From: Melastoma dodecandrum
Taxonomy: Eukaryota; Streptophyta; Magnoliopsida; Myrtales; Melastomataceae
NCBI GenBank assembly: GCA_029817715.1
Contig: JARUPY010000595.1
Coordinates: forward strand, 310,001 to 374,000
Length of the DNA stretch: 64,000 nt
Direction of reading: 5' to 3'
The notes under the pieces: generated by a model
What the model saw: the letters and a program-made list of their open reading frames with translations, nothing else
Database searches by the model: none
Told to the model about the DNA's origin: nothing
Shown: one piece after another, positions 19,965 to 31,927 of the stretch
Position numbering within the stretch: position 1 is the stretch's first letter
How the letters are laid out: the number at the start of each line of letters is the position of its first letter
Program-made: the position numbers and the translations under genes

Positions 19965-21359
19965 TTGACCTCCAACGCGCCGCCGACCTCGCAGACCCCG
20001 CCGGCGAAGCCCAACCCGGCTAACCCGAGGCCGCGCCGTTCCCTGGTCCGCCGCCTCGGCTTCACCCGGCGCGGCGTCGATCAGCTGGGACGCCGGGCGA
20101 TCTTCCTCGTCGGCGGCCTCTGCGTCGGCGGCGCCGCGGTCGCGATGGCACTGCTGGCCGACAAGGCGCAGGCGCTCTTCGATCGCGTCGTGGCGATCTC
20201 GCCGCTCATCACCCTCGTGGTGACCCCGCTCGGCTTCGGGCTCGCGGTGTTCCTCGCCCGGACGGTGTTCCCCAATTCGCAGGGCAGCGGCATCCCGCAG
20301 GTGATCGCGGCACGCCAGATCGAGGATCCGGCCCGGCGATTCGGCCTCGTCTCGCTGCGCGTCGCCATCGGCAAGGTCACCGTGATGATGATCGGGCTCC
20401 TCTGCGGCGCCTCGATCGGCCGCGAGGGACCGACCGTCCAGGTTTGGCGCCTCGATCATGGGCTTCATCGGCCGCAAGTCGCCGATCGTCTATCAGCGCA
20501 ACCTCCTGCTTGCAGGCGCCGCCGCCGGCATCGCCGCCGCCTTCAACACGCCGCTCGCCGGCATCGTCTTCGGCATCGAGGAGCTGTCGCGCTCGTTCGA
20601 GGCGAAGGCGAGCGGCCTCGTCATCGGCTGCATCATCGCCGCCGGCGTGACCTCGCTCGCGATCCTCGGCGACTACACCTATTTCGGCACGACCAGCGCC
20701 CACCATGCCGCTCGGCCGCGGCTGGCTGGTCGTGCCTGTCTGCGCGATCGTCGGCGGCCTGCTCGGCGGACTGTTCAGCCGCATCGTCCTGTTCTGCCTG
20801 ACGGGCGACGCGAAGGGGCGCCTGCGCGGCTTCGTCCTGGAGCGGCCGATCGCCTTCGCGATGGTCTGCGGGCTCGGAGTCGCGCTGTGCGGCCAATTCG
20901 GCGTGCATGCCTCCTTCGGCACCGGCTATTCGGAGGCCGCGGCAAATCCTGCACGGCGAGGGGACCTACACGCTGGCCTACATGCCGCTCAAGTTCCTGG
21001 CGACCATCTTCTCCTCGATCAGCGGCATCCCCGGTGGCCTGTTCGCCCCGTCGCTGTCGGTCGGCGCCGGGCTCGGGGCGGAGTTCCACGCCATCTTCCA
21101 GGGCATCCCGATCGGCGCGCTCGTGCTCGTCTCGATGGCGTCCTATCTCGCAGGCGTCGTGCAGACGCCGATCACCTCCTTCGTCATCGTGTCCGAGATG
21201 ACCCAGGACCACGGGATGGTGATTCCGCTGATGGTGGCGGCCCTCATCGCCGATGCCGCATCGCGCCTCGTCTGCAAAGACGGCATCTACCACGCCCTCT
21301 CCCGGACCTTTCTCCCCGCGCCCGAGCCGGCGCCACCGCCTGAGGACGAGCCCACATGA
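19965..21359 (+). CDS. ClC-family chloride channel / H+-Cl- antiporter (frameshifted)
   Basis: Polytopic membrane protein exchanging chloride for protons. Ion-path motifs are present: GSGIPQV, GREGP with the gating glutamate, NTPLAGIVFGIEE and GIPGGLFAPSLSVGA. Start TTG 19965; frame changes near 20445, 20705 and 20945. The C-terminus lacks CBS domains and ends in a Pro/Glu-rich tail at TGA 21357-21359. About 464 codons. Its stop overlaps the ATG of the next gene (ATGA), so the two are translationally coupled. Confidence 0.87.
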
Positions 21360-22287
21360 GCGACGATCCGCTTCCCCTCTCGCTCGATTTCGACCCGCCG
21401 CCCGGCGCCCTCGTCGAGCTGTCACCCGCTCGTCCGCCGCATCGTCGCGCCGAACCCGGGGCCGATGACGTTCAAAGGAACGAACACCTACGTCGTCGGC
21501 CGCGGCACTGTGGCGGTGATCGACCCCGGACCCGCCGTGCCCGCGCACGTCGACGCCCTTGCGCCGGGCGCTCGCCGGCGAGACGATCGGCCCACATCGT
21601 GGTCACCCACACCCACCGCGATCATTTCGCCTGCCGCGCGGGCTACTCAAGTCGGAGACCGGCGCACCGATCGTCGGTTGCGAACCGCACGTGCCGTTCC
21701 GTGCACCGCGGGACGGCGAGCCGGCCGGTGCCGGAGGCCGGCAACGACCTCGACCATGTGCCGGATCGGAATCCTCGCCGAGGGCGAGCGCGTCGAAGGC
21801 GCCGGCTTCACCTTGGAGGCGGTTCGCCACCCCCGGGCCACACGATGAACCACCTCGCCTTCGCGCTGCCCGAGGAGCGCGTGCTTTTTCTCGGGCGACC
21901 ACGTCATGGCCTGGTCGACGACGGTCGTGGCGCCGCCGAGCGGCTCGATGGCCGCCTATATGGCTTCGCTCGAGAAAGCTGCGCGGGCGCGACGATGCGG
22001 TCTACTGGCCGGGCCATGGCGGTCCCGTGACCGAGCCGAAACGCTTCGTGCGCGCCCTGCAGCACCATCGGCGCCAGCGCGAGCTCGCCATCCTGTCGCG
22101 GCTGCGCGCCGGCGACCGCACGATCGAGGCGATCGTCGCCGCGATCTACGACAAGCTCGACCCGAGGCTCGCGCGGGCCGCCGGCTATTCCGTCCTGGCC
22201 CATCTCGAGGACCTCGCGGCACCGGTGGCCGGGTCACGATCGATGGCGCGCCTGGGGATCGACGGGCGCTACGCGCCCGTCGGCTGA
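21356..22287 (+). CDS. MBL-fold metallo-hydrolase (frameshifted)
   Basis: Metallo-beta-lactamase-fold hydrolase of the LACTB2/RNase-Z-like group. Blocks: MTFKGTNTYVVGRGTVAVIDPGP, the metal site VVTHTHRDH, TPGHTMNHLAF, GDHVMAWS, YWPGHGGPV and the C-terminal winged helix DRTIEAIVAAIYDKLDPRL. Start ATG 21356 overlaps the ClC stop. Shifts near 21425, 21565, 21625, 21735, 21830, 21890 and 21985. The end is TGA 22285-22287; the last residues are in doubt because of another shift near 22230. About 310 codons; substrate unknown. Confidence 0.8.
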
Positions 22288-23068
22288 TCAGCTGGCGTCG
22301 GTCGCCGCGTCGATGTCGTCGACCAGCGACTGGACCCGCGCGGCGTTCGAGCCCGGCTGCTCCTGCCAGCCCGCGCGGGCGACGGAGCGCACGTCGACCT
22401 TGGTCAGGTTGCCGAGGCCTCGCAGGCGGATCGTGAGATCGGCCGGAAAGCCCATCACCGCGGTCTTCAGCACGACGTCGATATGGCCGGTGGCGAAATT
22501 GACCGGCTTTGCCTCGTCGACGATTTGCCAATGCCGCGCGCGCAGAACTTTGTGAACGATCTTGTCGACGTCCATCACGTCGGCGTCGAGCGTCAGGGTG
22601 TCGAGGTCGGGATAGAGCTTCGTCTGCAACGCCTTGTCGGCCTCGCTCATCGGCCGCGGCGTCGCGTCGCCGCCGCGCGTCGAGCGCCCTCGCGGTGGCG
22701 AGGAAAGCTCGGCGGGTCGTCGAGGTCCGTCGACACGTCGGCGACGGGCGGGATCGTCCGCGCCTGGACGACGACATAGGCCGGATAGACCAGCATCAAG
22801 GCGGACAGGACGAGCCCGCCCAGGGCCAAGCCGATGCCGCGAAAGCCCGTGCGCCAGATCACCGCCATGGCGACGAACGCGAACAGGATGGAAAAGCCCG
22901 CGAGACCGATCGCGCCCAGCTCGATTCGCCAGGGCGGCGGTCGGATCGAGCCCGCGCCGGGCGAGTCCGATGCCGATCAACGCCACGAGGAAGGCGAAGA
23001 TCGCCAGGTTCCGGCTCCAGATCGCCGGCGCGCGAGAATGGGTCCTCGACGATCAGGCGACGCACCAT
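22288..23068 (-). CDS. DUF1499 membrane protein (frameshifted)
   Basis: Starts MVRRLIVEDPFSRA at ATG 23068, then three predicted membrane segments (FLVALIGIGLARRG, LAGFSILFAFVAMAVI, LALGGLVLSALMLVYPAYVVV), IPPVADVSTDLDDPP, and a soluble C-terminal DUF1499 domain (LYPDLDTLTLDADVMDVD, VHKVLRARHWQIVDEA, AVMGFPADLTIRLRG). Frame changes near 23030, 22925, 22860 and 22690. About 260 codons. Function unknown; converges with the MBL-fold gene, the stops being adjacent. Confidence 0.8.
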
Positions 23069-23078
23069 GTCCCGTCAT

Positions 23079-24726
23079 TTACCCCGCGGTCGGGAGCTTG
23101 TAATCTTCGAACTGCTTGCGCAGGCCGAGCTTGTTGATCTTGCCAGTCGCGGTGTGCGGAATCTCTTCCACGAGCTGCACGTCGTCCGGCATCCACCATT
23201 TTCGCGATCTTGTCGGACAGGAAAGCCGAGCACCTCGTCGCGCCCCGGCTTCTTGCCCTCGGCCGGCACGATGACGAGCAGCGGGCCGCTCGTCCCATTT
23301 TGGGTGATTGCATGCCGATCACCGCCGCCTCGGCGACGTCGGGGTGCGACGTGGCGATGTTCTCGATCTGCACGGACGAGATCCACTCGCCGCCGGACTT
23401 GATGACGTCTTTCGAGCGATCGGTGATGCACAGCGTGCCGTCGGGGTCGATCGAGGCGATGTCGCCGGTATCGAAATACCCTTCCGCGTCGATCGCCGGC
23501 TTTTCTTCCTTAAAATAGGCCTTCGTCACGCAAGGGCCGCGCACCAAGAGGCGGCCGAAGGTCTTGCCGTCCCATGGCAAGCTTCTTGTCCTCGTCGTCG
23601 ACGATGACGAGCTCGACGCCGAACGGCGCCCAGCCTTGCTTGGCCTTGAGGTCCCAGATGCCCTCCTTGTCGAGCCCCACGGCGCCGCCGCGCAGGACGA
23701 AGCCGACGGGTGCCGATCGGGCTCATCTCGGTCATGCCCCAGGCGTGGCGCACCTCGACGCCGTAATCCTGCTCGAAGGCGCGGATCATCGCCGGCGGGC
23801 AGGCGGAGCCGCCCGATCGCCACGCGGGTCAGCTTGCTCGGCTTGCGGCCGCGCTCGCGCATCGTGTCGAGCAGCATCTTCCACCACCGTCGGGCACGCC
23901 GGCGCTCATCGTGACGCCCTCGTCCTCCATGAGGTCGAACACCGAGGCGCCGTCGAGCTTGGCGCCCGGCATCACCATCTTGGCGCCGGCCATCGGCAGC
24001 GCGTAGGCGAGCGACCAGGCATTGGCGTGGAACATCGGCACGACCGGCAGCACCGTCTCCTCGAGCGTGCAGCGCAGCGAAGTCGGTGAAGCAGGCCTGC
24101 ATCGCGTGCAGCACGTTGGAGCGGTGCGAATAGAGCACGCCCTTGGGGTTGCCGGTGGTGCCGGAGGTGTAGCAGAGCCCGGCGGCGGTGTTCTCGTCCG
24201 AGCGCCAGCCCATTCGAAATCGTCGTCCGGCCTCGGCGAGCCAGTCCTCGTAGGCGACCGCGTCGCGCAGGCTCGTCTTCGGCATAATGCGCCTTGTCGC
24301 TGAGGATGATGTATTTTTCGATGCTCGGCAGCTTGTCGGCGATCTTCTCGAGCAGCGGCACGAAGGTGAGATCGACCATCATCCACCCGGTCCTCGGGCG
24401 TGGTTGATGATCCAGCTGATCTGCTCGGGGAACAGGCGCGGATTGACCGTGTGCGCGATCGCCCCGATGCCGCTGATGCCGTACCAGCTCTCCATATGCC
24501 GCCACGAGTTCCAGGCGAGCGTGGCGATGCGGTCGCCCTGCTTGATGCCATCGGCCTGCATGCGCTTGGCGACCTGCAGCGAGCGTCGGCGCAGATCGGC
24601 GAAGCTCTCGCGGTGGATCGGCCCCTCGACAGAGCGCGTGACGATCTCCTGCCCGCCATGCTGGATCGCGGCGTGATCGATGATCCGATGCAACAGCAGC
24701 GGCCAGTCCTGCATCAAGCCCAGCAT
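23079..24726 (-). CDS. Long-chain acyl-CoA synthetase, AMP-binding family (frameshifted)
   Basis: Adenylate-forming acid:CoA ligase. Start ATG 24726 has an excellent site (GGAGGAGAG) and begins [20 protein letters not shown]. Diagnostic P-loop [19 protein letters not shown], then [68 protein letters not shown] and the C-terminal catalytic-lysine region ending [14 protein letters not shown]. Frame changes near 24390, 24280, 24220, 24080, 23880, 23810, 23710, 23570, 23300 and 23205. About 549 codons. The FadD3/DmdB-type subgroup is possible; the acid substrate is not determined. Confidence 0.87.
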
Positions 24727-24989
24727 TGAACTCTCCTCCCAACGGCCGGTGTTCGCCCCGGCTCGCCGCGTGTCGTTGCCTCGGAATGCGCAAAAAATGG
24801 TCAAAGGTAGCCTCTACCTTCTCACGCTCGCGCACCGGCCCGGCGTCGTTCTCGACCGTTCCACCATGGATCGGATCACAAGAAAGTCGATCCCGGCCTT
24901 AGGATGTCGTTAACCGCCGTGCCGGATGCTCGAACCAATGAAGACGGCCTGCCACTCCGTCGTCCTCTCAAGCGTAAGCGAGCTTCGTA

Positions 24990-25195
24990 ATGGAACCAAT
25001 CCTGTCTAACGTCGCTGGGAAATCCGGCGCCAAGTCCGGCCCGCGCAACGAGCCGCGCGACCTGCTGTGCCGGCTCTACCGCGAGATCGGCATCTCGGCC
25101 GTCGCGCGGCGCTCGAGGTCTCCGGCGACGCCCTCGACGCGCGCGCGAGCGCCAAGGAGAAGCGCTCCGCGATCCTGGCGCGCAAGGCGGCCTGA
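24990..25195 (+). CDS. Small conserved hypothetical protein (one frameshift)
   Basis: From ATG 24990: GPRNEPRDLLCRLYREIGIS, then a missing base near 25107 (GTCGCGCGGCGC) after which AALEVSGDALDARASAKEKR and SAILARKAA end at TGA 25193-25195. About 69 residues; a basic, helical small protein. The part RDLLCRLYREIGISAVAAAL resembles a small protein seen in other Hyphomicrobiales, from memory only. No function can be given. Confidence 0.6.
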
Positions 25196-25328
25196 GTCAG
25201 CTTCACGAATGTCGGCGGGGAGGCGGCCTCCCCTGCCGGCGGCGGGTTTTCCTTGCTCGGCGAACCTTTTACAACGTCCTGCCTTAAGACATCGTCGGCC
25301 ATGAGGTCGCAGCACCGGCAGGTCTTTC

Positions 25329-26259
25329 TTGAGCACGCTCCTCCTCCGTCACGCCGCCAGCCTCGATCACGACACGGGGCCGGGCCATCCCGAGCGTGCG
25401 GACCGCATCCGCGCGATCGACAACACGCTGGCTGATCCTCGCTTCGACAGCCTGACGCGCGAGGATGCGCCGGCGGGCACGGCGGACACGATATCGCGCG
25501 TCCATCCCGCCGCCTACGTCAAGGCGATCGAGGAGGCGGCGCCCAAGCAGGGCAAGATCGCGCTCGACGGCGACACCGTGATGAGCCCGGGCACCTGGGC
25601 GAGCCTCATGCATGCCGTGGGCGGCGCCACGCGGGCGGTCGATGCCGTCATGGCGCGCGAGCATGTCAATGCCTTTGTGTCCGTGCGCCCCCCTGGCCAT
25701 CACGCCGAGGCGACGACGCCGATGGGCTTCTGCATGTTCAACACGGCCGCTGTCGCCGCGCGCCACGCGCAGGCCGCGCACGGCGCCGAGCGCGTCGCCA
25801 TCGTCGACTTCGACGTCCACCACGGCAACGGCACGCAGGCGATCTTCTGTCGGACCCGACGGTCATGTACGCCTCGACGCACCAGATGCCGCTGTTCCCG
25901 GGCACCGGTGCGCTGCGCGAGCGCGGCGAACACGATCAGATCGTCAACGCCCCCCTCAGCGCCGGCGACGGCGGCGCCACCTTCCGCGAGGCGATGCAAA
26001 GCCGCGTGCTGGAACGGCTGCACGGCTTCTCGCCCGACCTCGTGATCATATCCGCCGGCTTCGACGCGCATTGGCGCGATCCGCTCGGGAGCGTCCAGTT
26101 GAAGGAGGATGACTTTGTCTGGGTGAACCGAGCAATTGATGGACGTTGCGCGCAAGCACAGCGGCGGCCGGCTTGTCTCTGTGCTGGAGGGCGGCTACGA
26201 CCTCGAGGGCCCTGTCGGGCTCGGTCGCCGCCCACGTCGGCGCCCTCATGGGTGCGTGA
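25329..26259 (+). CDS. Histone-deacetylase-family amidohydrolase (frameshifted)
   Basis: Zinc-dependent deacetylase of the HDAC/acetoin-utilisation superfamily, acting on acetylated amines or lysines. Motifs: [33 protein letters not shown], the metal and catalytic residues in [29 protein letters not shown], and [15 protein letters not shown]. Start TTG 25329. Shifts near 25850, 26135 and 26210; the corrected end is [11 protein letters not shown]...GALMGA with TGA 26257-26259. About 310 codons, the family length. Confidence 0.87.
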
Positions 26260-26349
26260 ATGAGGTCGGGCGGCGGTCGCGTTGCGCCGTGCCGTCCGCA
26301 TTCCTATAGTCCGCCGCCCCCCAGCGTCCCACCGAGGAACGAGCCGGTC

Positions 26350-28269
26350 ATGCTCAAACCAAATGCGCGCCCTGTCGAAGAGCTACTTCGGGCGCGCCAT
26401 CTTTGCCCTGGTGCTCGCCTTCATCATCCTGAGCTTCGCGGTCTGGGGGCATCGGCGACCGCTTCACCAATCTCGGCACCAACGAGCTCGTGACCGTCGG
26501 CGGCAAACGCAATCACCGTCGACGAGTATCGCAACGCGTTCCAGACCGAGCTGCAGCGGCTGATGGCGCAGTACAAGCGCAACATCACCAACGTCGAGGC
26601 CAAGAGCGCCGGCCTCGATCGCCAGGTGCTCGGTCGCCTCCTGCGCGACGCCGTCCTCGACGAGCAGGCCGCACGCCTCGGTCTCGCGGTCGGCGACAAG
26701 GAGGTCGGCCGCGCCATCGTCGACGACCCGGACTTCCGCGGCCCGAACGGCCAGTTCGACGCGCGCGCGCTTCGAGGCGCTGCTCGGCAACGCCAATCTG
26801 AGCGAGGACCATTACACGCGCGAGCTGCGCGGGCAGATCCTGCGTCAGGACCTCACTGAGGCCATCGCCGGCAATCTCGCGCTGCCCAAGACGGTCGAGG
26901 AGGCGATCCACCGCTACCAGGCGGAGGTCCGCGACGTGCGCTATCTCGTGCTGCCGCCGGCCGCGGCAGGCAGCGTGCCGGCTCCGAGCGACGCGGCGCT
27001 CCAAAAATACTACGACGACCATCCGACGGCGTTCCAGGCGCCGGAATACCGCAAGCTCACCGTGCTTTCGATCGTGCCGGTGAACCTGGTCAAGCCCGAC
27101 GCGGTCACCGACGCCGACGTCAAGAAGCGCTACGACGAGGTGAAGTCGACGTTCTTCGTGATCCCCGAGAAACGCACGGTACGCCAGCTCATCTACCCCG
27201 ACGCGGCAGCGGCCTCGGCCGCCAAGGCGAAGCTCGATCACGGCGAAAGCTTCGATCAGCTCGTCAAGGACGAGAACAAGAGCGAGGCGGACACGAGCCT
27301 CGGCACTGTCACCCGCGACCAGATCGGCGACAAGTTGGTCTCCGACGCGGTCTTCTCGCTGCCCGAAGGCGGTACCAGCCAGCCGATCAAGACGCAGTTC
27401 GGCACTGTAATCGTGCACGTCGACAAGATCGTGCCGATGCGCGAGCAATCGCTCGCGGAGGCGACGCCGCAGCTGCAGAACCAGATCGCCATCATCCGTG
27501 CCCAGGCCGACGCCAGGCGGATGCGCGAGACGATCGAGAAACGATCGCGTCGGCGGCAAGACCCTGGCCGAGGCTGCCGCGGCGGTCGGCCTGAAGGTGC
27601 GCACGATCGATGCCATCGACGCGAAGGGCTTCGACAAGGCGCACAAGCCCGTCGAAGGGTTGGTCGACGGCCCCGATCTCCTGAGAGCCGCGTTCGCCTC
27701 GGACATCGGCGCCGACACGGAGATGCTCGAGACGAGGGACGGAACCAACAGCGCGGTCTGGTACGAGGTCGCCGGCGTCGACGGCGCGCACAAGCGGCCG
27801 CTCGCCGAGGTGAAGCCGCAGGTCGAGGCGCTCTGGCGCGCCGACGAGACGCGCAGGCGCCTCGCGGCCGAGGCCGACAAGCTCGTGGCGGCGATCGACG
27901 GCGGCAAGACGCTGAAGGAGATCGCGGCGACGCACGGCAATCTCGCCGTGCTCGCGGCGACCGACATTTCGCGCGCCGGGCGGCCCGGGCTTGCCGAGAC
28001 CGCCGCCGCCGCCTTCTTCGAAAAGCCTGTCCACAAGGCCGGCGCGACGGCTGCGCCCGGCGGCGGCAGCATCGTGTTCCAGGTCGAGGCCGTGCGCGTA
28101 CCGCCGATCGATCCCGGCAACGCGGAGTTCAAGAAGCTGATGGCGGAATGTCGGCAACGGGTATGCCGACGACGTCAGCCGGCAGTATCTGCAGGCCGAG
28201 CAGGCGGAGATCGGCGTGAAGATCAACCAGCAGGCGCTGCAGGCCGCGCTCGGCGACAGCGGCAGCTGA
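26350..28269 (+). CDS. ppiD: PpiD-like peptidyl-prolyl isomerase / SurA N-domain chaperone (frameshifted)
   Basis: Periplasmic folding factor anchored by one N-terminal membrane helix (SYFGRAIFALVLAFIILSFAVWG). It shows a SurA-like N-terminal chaperone region (LDRQVLGRLLRDAVLDEQAA), the parvulin domain (RQLIYPD...ALGTV-like segment with TQFGTVIVHVDKI) and a C-terminal domain. Start ATG 26350; frame changes near 26365, 26450, 26505, 26770, 27545 and 28150; TGA 28267-28269. 640 codons, the family length. Its TGA overlaps the trpE ATG (TGATG arrangement: trpE begins at 28269), implying translational coupling. Confidence 0.83.
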
Positions 28270-29773
28270 TGATCGAACCTCCCTTCGCCCAGTTCGCGGC
28301 ACGGCATGCCGCGGGCGAGCCCTGCCTGCTCGCGCGACGCCTCATCGCCGACCTCGAGACCCCGGTCTCGGCCTTCCTGAAGCTGTCCGCCGGACGCCGG
28401 GGCCGCTGCTTCCTGCTCGAATCGATCGAGGGGGGCGCCGCGCGCGGGCGCTATTCGATGATCGGCCTCGACCCCGACGTGATGTTCAAGGCGAGCGGCG
28501 GTCGCGCCGAGATCGCCCGCGACGCGCTCGCCCATCCCGAGCGCTGGAGCCGTGCGACGAGCCGCCGCTCGACGCGCTGCGCCGGCTCATCGCCCAGTCG
28601 CGCATCCCCAACCTCGAGGCGAGCCTGCCGCCGATGGCGGCCGGCGTCTTCGGCTATCTCGGCTACGACATGGTCCGTCAGATGGAGCGCTTGGCGCCCG
28701 CCAAGCCTGACCCGATCGGTGTGCCCGACTCCCTTTTCATGCGGCCGACCGTGATGGTCGTGTTCGACAACGTCCGCGACGAGCTCGCCATCGTGACGCC
28801 GTCGCGCCCTGTTGCGGGGGAGGACGCGCATGCCGCCTATGCCGCGGCGGAGGCGCGCATCGACGGCATCGTCGCGACGCTCGAGCGCGCGCTCTCGCAC
28901 GGCACGGCGAAGAGTGCCGGACGCGAAGCGGTGCCGATCACCCCGGCCTCGAACACGAGCGCCGAGCGCTACATGGCGATGGTCGAGCAAGGAAAGGAAT
29001 ACATCAAGGCCGGCGACATCTTCCAGGTCGTGCTGTCGCAACGCTTCTCCGCGCCGTTCGCGCTGCCGCCCTTCGCGCTCTACCGCGCGCTCCGCCGGGT
29101 CAACCCGGCGCCGTTCCTCTGCTATCTCGACTTCGGCGACTTCCAGATCGTGTGCTCTTCGCCCGAGATCCTGGTGCGTGTCCGCGATGGCGCGGTCACG
29201 ATCCGGCCGATCGCCGGCACGAGGTGGCGGGGTACGACGCGCGCGCAGGACGAAGCCCTCGCCGCCGATCTGCTCGCCGACGACAAGGAGCGCGCCGAGC
29301 ACCTGATGCTGCTCGACCTCGGGCGCAACGATGTCGGCCGGGTCGCGAAGATCGGCACGGTGCGCGTCACCGACAGTTTCTTCATCGAGCGCTACAGCCA
29401 CGTGATGCACATCGTCTCGAATGTCGAGGGGCGGCTCGATCCGCGCCACGACACGATCGACGCGCTCGCCGCGGGCTTTCCGGCGGGCACCCTGTCGGGC
29501 GCGCCCAAGGTGCGGGCGATGCAGATCATCGACGAGCTCGAAACCGACAAGCGCGGCATCTATGCCGGCTGCATCGGCTACTTCGGCAGCAGCGGCGAGA
29601 TGGACACGTGCATCGTGCTGCGCACGGCGGTGGTCAAGGACGGCACCATGCACGTCCAGGCCGGCGCTGGGATCGTCTACGATTCCAACCCGGCGAGCGA
29701 GCAGCAGGAATGCCGCAACAAGGCGCGGGCGCTGTTTCGCGCGGCCGAGGAGGCGGCACGCTTCGGAGGGTGA
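28269..29773 (+). CDS. trpE: Anthranilate synthase component I (one frameshift)
   Basis: Chorismate to anthranilate, first step of tryptophan synthesis, with TrpG supplying ammonia. ATG 28269 directly overlaps the ppiD stop. N-terminal tryptophan-sensor region with LLES, then the chorismate-binding domain: IFQVVLSQRF, IAGTRWRGTT (usually IAGTRPRG; the Pro position is Trp here), LLDLGRNDVGRV, FIERYSHVMHIVS, FPAGTLSGAPKVRAM, GCIGYF and AGAGIVYDSNPASE. A single missing C near 28553 (AGCCGTGCG for AGCCCGTGCG) breaks the frame. About 501 residues. It is separated from trpG by 3.9 kb with three opposite-strand genes. Confidence 0.93.
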
Positions 29774-29817
29774 CCGCTCGCCTTCTTCAGCGCTCGCCAG
29801 AACGGGGAAACGTCGGC

Positions 29818-30754
29818 TCAGTCCCCAAGGAGCCGCGATACAAAGCTGGCGATCGCGCCCTTTTTGGCCGCTGCGAAAACCTGCGGCGTCGGGCTTCCGG
29901 CGGCGGTTCCCGCATCGCGCACCTCGAGCATGCGGTCGATGAGATCGACCAGAGATTGCTGAAGCCGCTCGAACCGTTGGCTGGAGATCGTCCCTGGCGG
30001 CGATCTTCGCGGCGGCTATGACGGGGGCCCCAGCGGCTTGCTCAGCGGCTGCGGCGGCTGACAAGGCGTGCCGTTCGTGCTTCCTGTTAATGTCGTCGGC
30101 AGCCATGGCGGCGAATCTTTCGCGTTCCGCGGCGTGCTTTCTCTGAGCGTCTTTCGCGGCTTCCCGGCCGGGGTGTGCCAAGGTGGCCGCTCTAGCGGCG
30201 TTCTTGGCGGCGAGCCAGACGGCGTTCTTGGCGGCTGCCCTCGCGGTCTCCCAGGCGGCGTCGTTGGCTGCGAACATCGCGGCGGCCACGGCGGCGGACA
30301 TCCCGACCGCCCGAGGGGCGTTCTTGAAAACTTGAACGATCTGGTAGCCGCGGCCCGCTGCGGCCCGCGCGGCCTCCGAATCGTCTTGCGCGGCTCCAAT
30401 CGGCCCTCGGATCGACGGGACTTGGGCGAGCGACGTTATCGCGGGAAGCGCTTCCAGTGCATCCGCATGCGTGTCGAGCTTGGCGAGCCGCAGCCATGCC
30501 GGCGCGTTGACGCGAACGAGCCAGTCGGCCGCTAGCAACGAGCGACGTTCCTCCACGGCTTCGGTCGAGCGGGTGTTGGCCAGGCGCGGTTCGAGTGGTC
30601 GGATCAGCCGTGCGCGATCATCCTCCGACAGATAGACGCGCCAGTCCCTCACGAGCAGGAAAATGACCGGACAGGGCCACTCGACCGTCAGTTGATAATA
30701 ATCAAGCGAGACGATCCGCGGGAAGCGGTCGGTGTCGAACGTGGTCTGCGCCAT
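29818..30754 (-). CDS. Hypothetical Ala/Trp-rich protein
   Basis: Starts at ATG 30754 (MAQTTFDTDRFPRIVSLDYY). An N-terminal domain of about 120 residues with several Trp (VEWPCPVIFLLVRDWRVYL, ADWLVRVNAPAWLRLAKL) is followed by helical Ala-rich repeats (AWETARAAAKNAVWLAAKNA) that look like a long coiled or solenoid segment. A shift near 30000 leads to the C-terminus LVDLIDRMLEVRDAG...FVSRLLGD and TGA 29818-29820, which has strong coding character. About 312 codons. I do not recognise the family. It overlaps nothing and faces trpE tail to tail. Confidence 0.65.
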
Positions 30755-30905
30755 CGCACGTCCTCCCGCTCAATATGCGCGCGGACTCGGCGGGCGGACG
30801 TCGCGCACGCGTCGTGTCGGACCCCGTTCGGTGCGGCAGCAAGCTTTCGAAACGCGTAGGAGCGCCACGCGCGCCCCTACGTCGTCAAACAGCTTCGCGC
30901 TTGGC

Positions 30906-31628
30906 CTAACCGCCGAAGAGACGCGCGAAAGAAGCCGGCGATGCCGCCCTTCTTCGCGGCGGGCGGCGGGGGCTGAAGCAGCCGGCTTCGCGGCGGCGGC
31001 CGCTGCCGGCTTCGCCGCCGGGGCGGAGGCGGTCGCGGTGGCCGACTTCGGCGATTTGGCGGGATCGAAGGCGGTGCCGTTCTTCTTCGCCGCGTAGCCG
31101 GCGATGGCATCCATGAGGGCCGGCGCCAGGCAGTCGTAGGTCTCGAGGCCGGCCGAACGGAACTTGGAGCGGATCGCGTCCATGCCCGAAGGCTCGAAGC
31201 CCTGCTCGATGATCGACGAGCAGAAGGCCGCGAACTGCGGCGCCTGCCAGCCCTTCTGGGGCGACAGCTCGGTGTGGATGAAGTCGAGGCCCTTGAAGGG
31301 GTGATCCTGGACAATGCGGCCGAACATGTGGGTGCCGCAGGTCTTGCAGGCGTGGCGCTGGATGGCGGCGTTCTCGTCAACGATCTTCAGCTTGTCCTGG
31401 CCCCAGACGACCTTGAGCTTGTCGGTCGGGACGACGCCGACGACCGAAAAGAGCGCGCCCGACGGCTTCCAGCACTTCGTGCAGCCGCAGGCGTGGTTGT
31501 GCGCGACGTCGCCTGTAATCTGCACCGCGACCTGGTCGCTCTTACATTTGCAATATAGCGTACCGCCGCTGAAGGTGCCGGATCCGGACTGAAATCCCGT
31601 TATCGATCGCCGGGTGGATGCTTGCCAT
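30906..31628 (-). CDS. gfa: Glutathione-dependent formaldehyde-activating enzyme family (GFA), with low-complexity tail
   Basis: Zinc protein of the GFA family; the named activity is condensation of formaldehyde with glutathione to S-hydroxymethylglutathione. Metal cysteines: [21 protein letters not shown] and [12 protein letters not shown]. Then [22 protein letters not shown] and [19 protein letters not shown]. Start ATG 31628 (AGGAAAGG upstream); a shift near 31588 (extra C in GTCCGGATCC) separates the start from the main frame. A tail of about 50 residues, Ala/Pro/Lys-rich ([13 protein letters not shown]), follows. The end RLFGG, TAG 30906-30908, assumes a shift near 30935; otherwise it runs to 30877. 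Confidence 0.87.
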
Positions 31629-31927
31629 TTTCAAAGACCTTTCCTCGAGCCTGATGCTGGTTCGCGCACGAACCATCGACGCGCCATCTTCTAGAGCCGC
31701 CGGGAGAGGCCGCCGTTACGTCACGCCAAACGTCGATGGACACTTTTTAGCCACGTGATGCGGAATATGGAAGGCTTTACAATTGCCGTTTTGAGGGACG
31801 TGGCACAACGAGCGTGGGCCGTAGCAGCCGAACCGGCATTCCGCGAGGGCCGGCCGCAGGCCGATCGCTCATGTCCGCCCGGATGAGCAACGATCCAGGG
31901 CCCCGTCGAACGGCTGGACGGGGCACA
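31629..31927. other. Intergenic region without recognised gene
   Basis: The 299 bp between the divergently placed start of gfa and the stop of the phosphoesterase gene hold no convincing reading frame. The AT-richer stretch 31735-31795 may contain the gfa promoter or a remnant, but I see no clear motif. Confidence 0.4.

Noticed and set aside
28451..29817. Extension of the minus-strand frame from 30754 through trpE (767 codons in all)
   Set aside because: Only the first part is real; beyond about 30000 the coding frame shifts to stop at 29818, and the rest is antisense to trpE.
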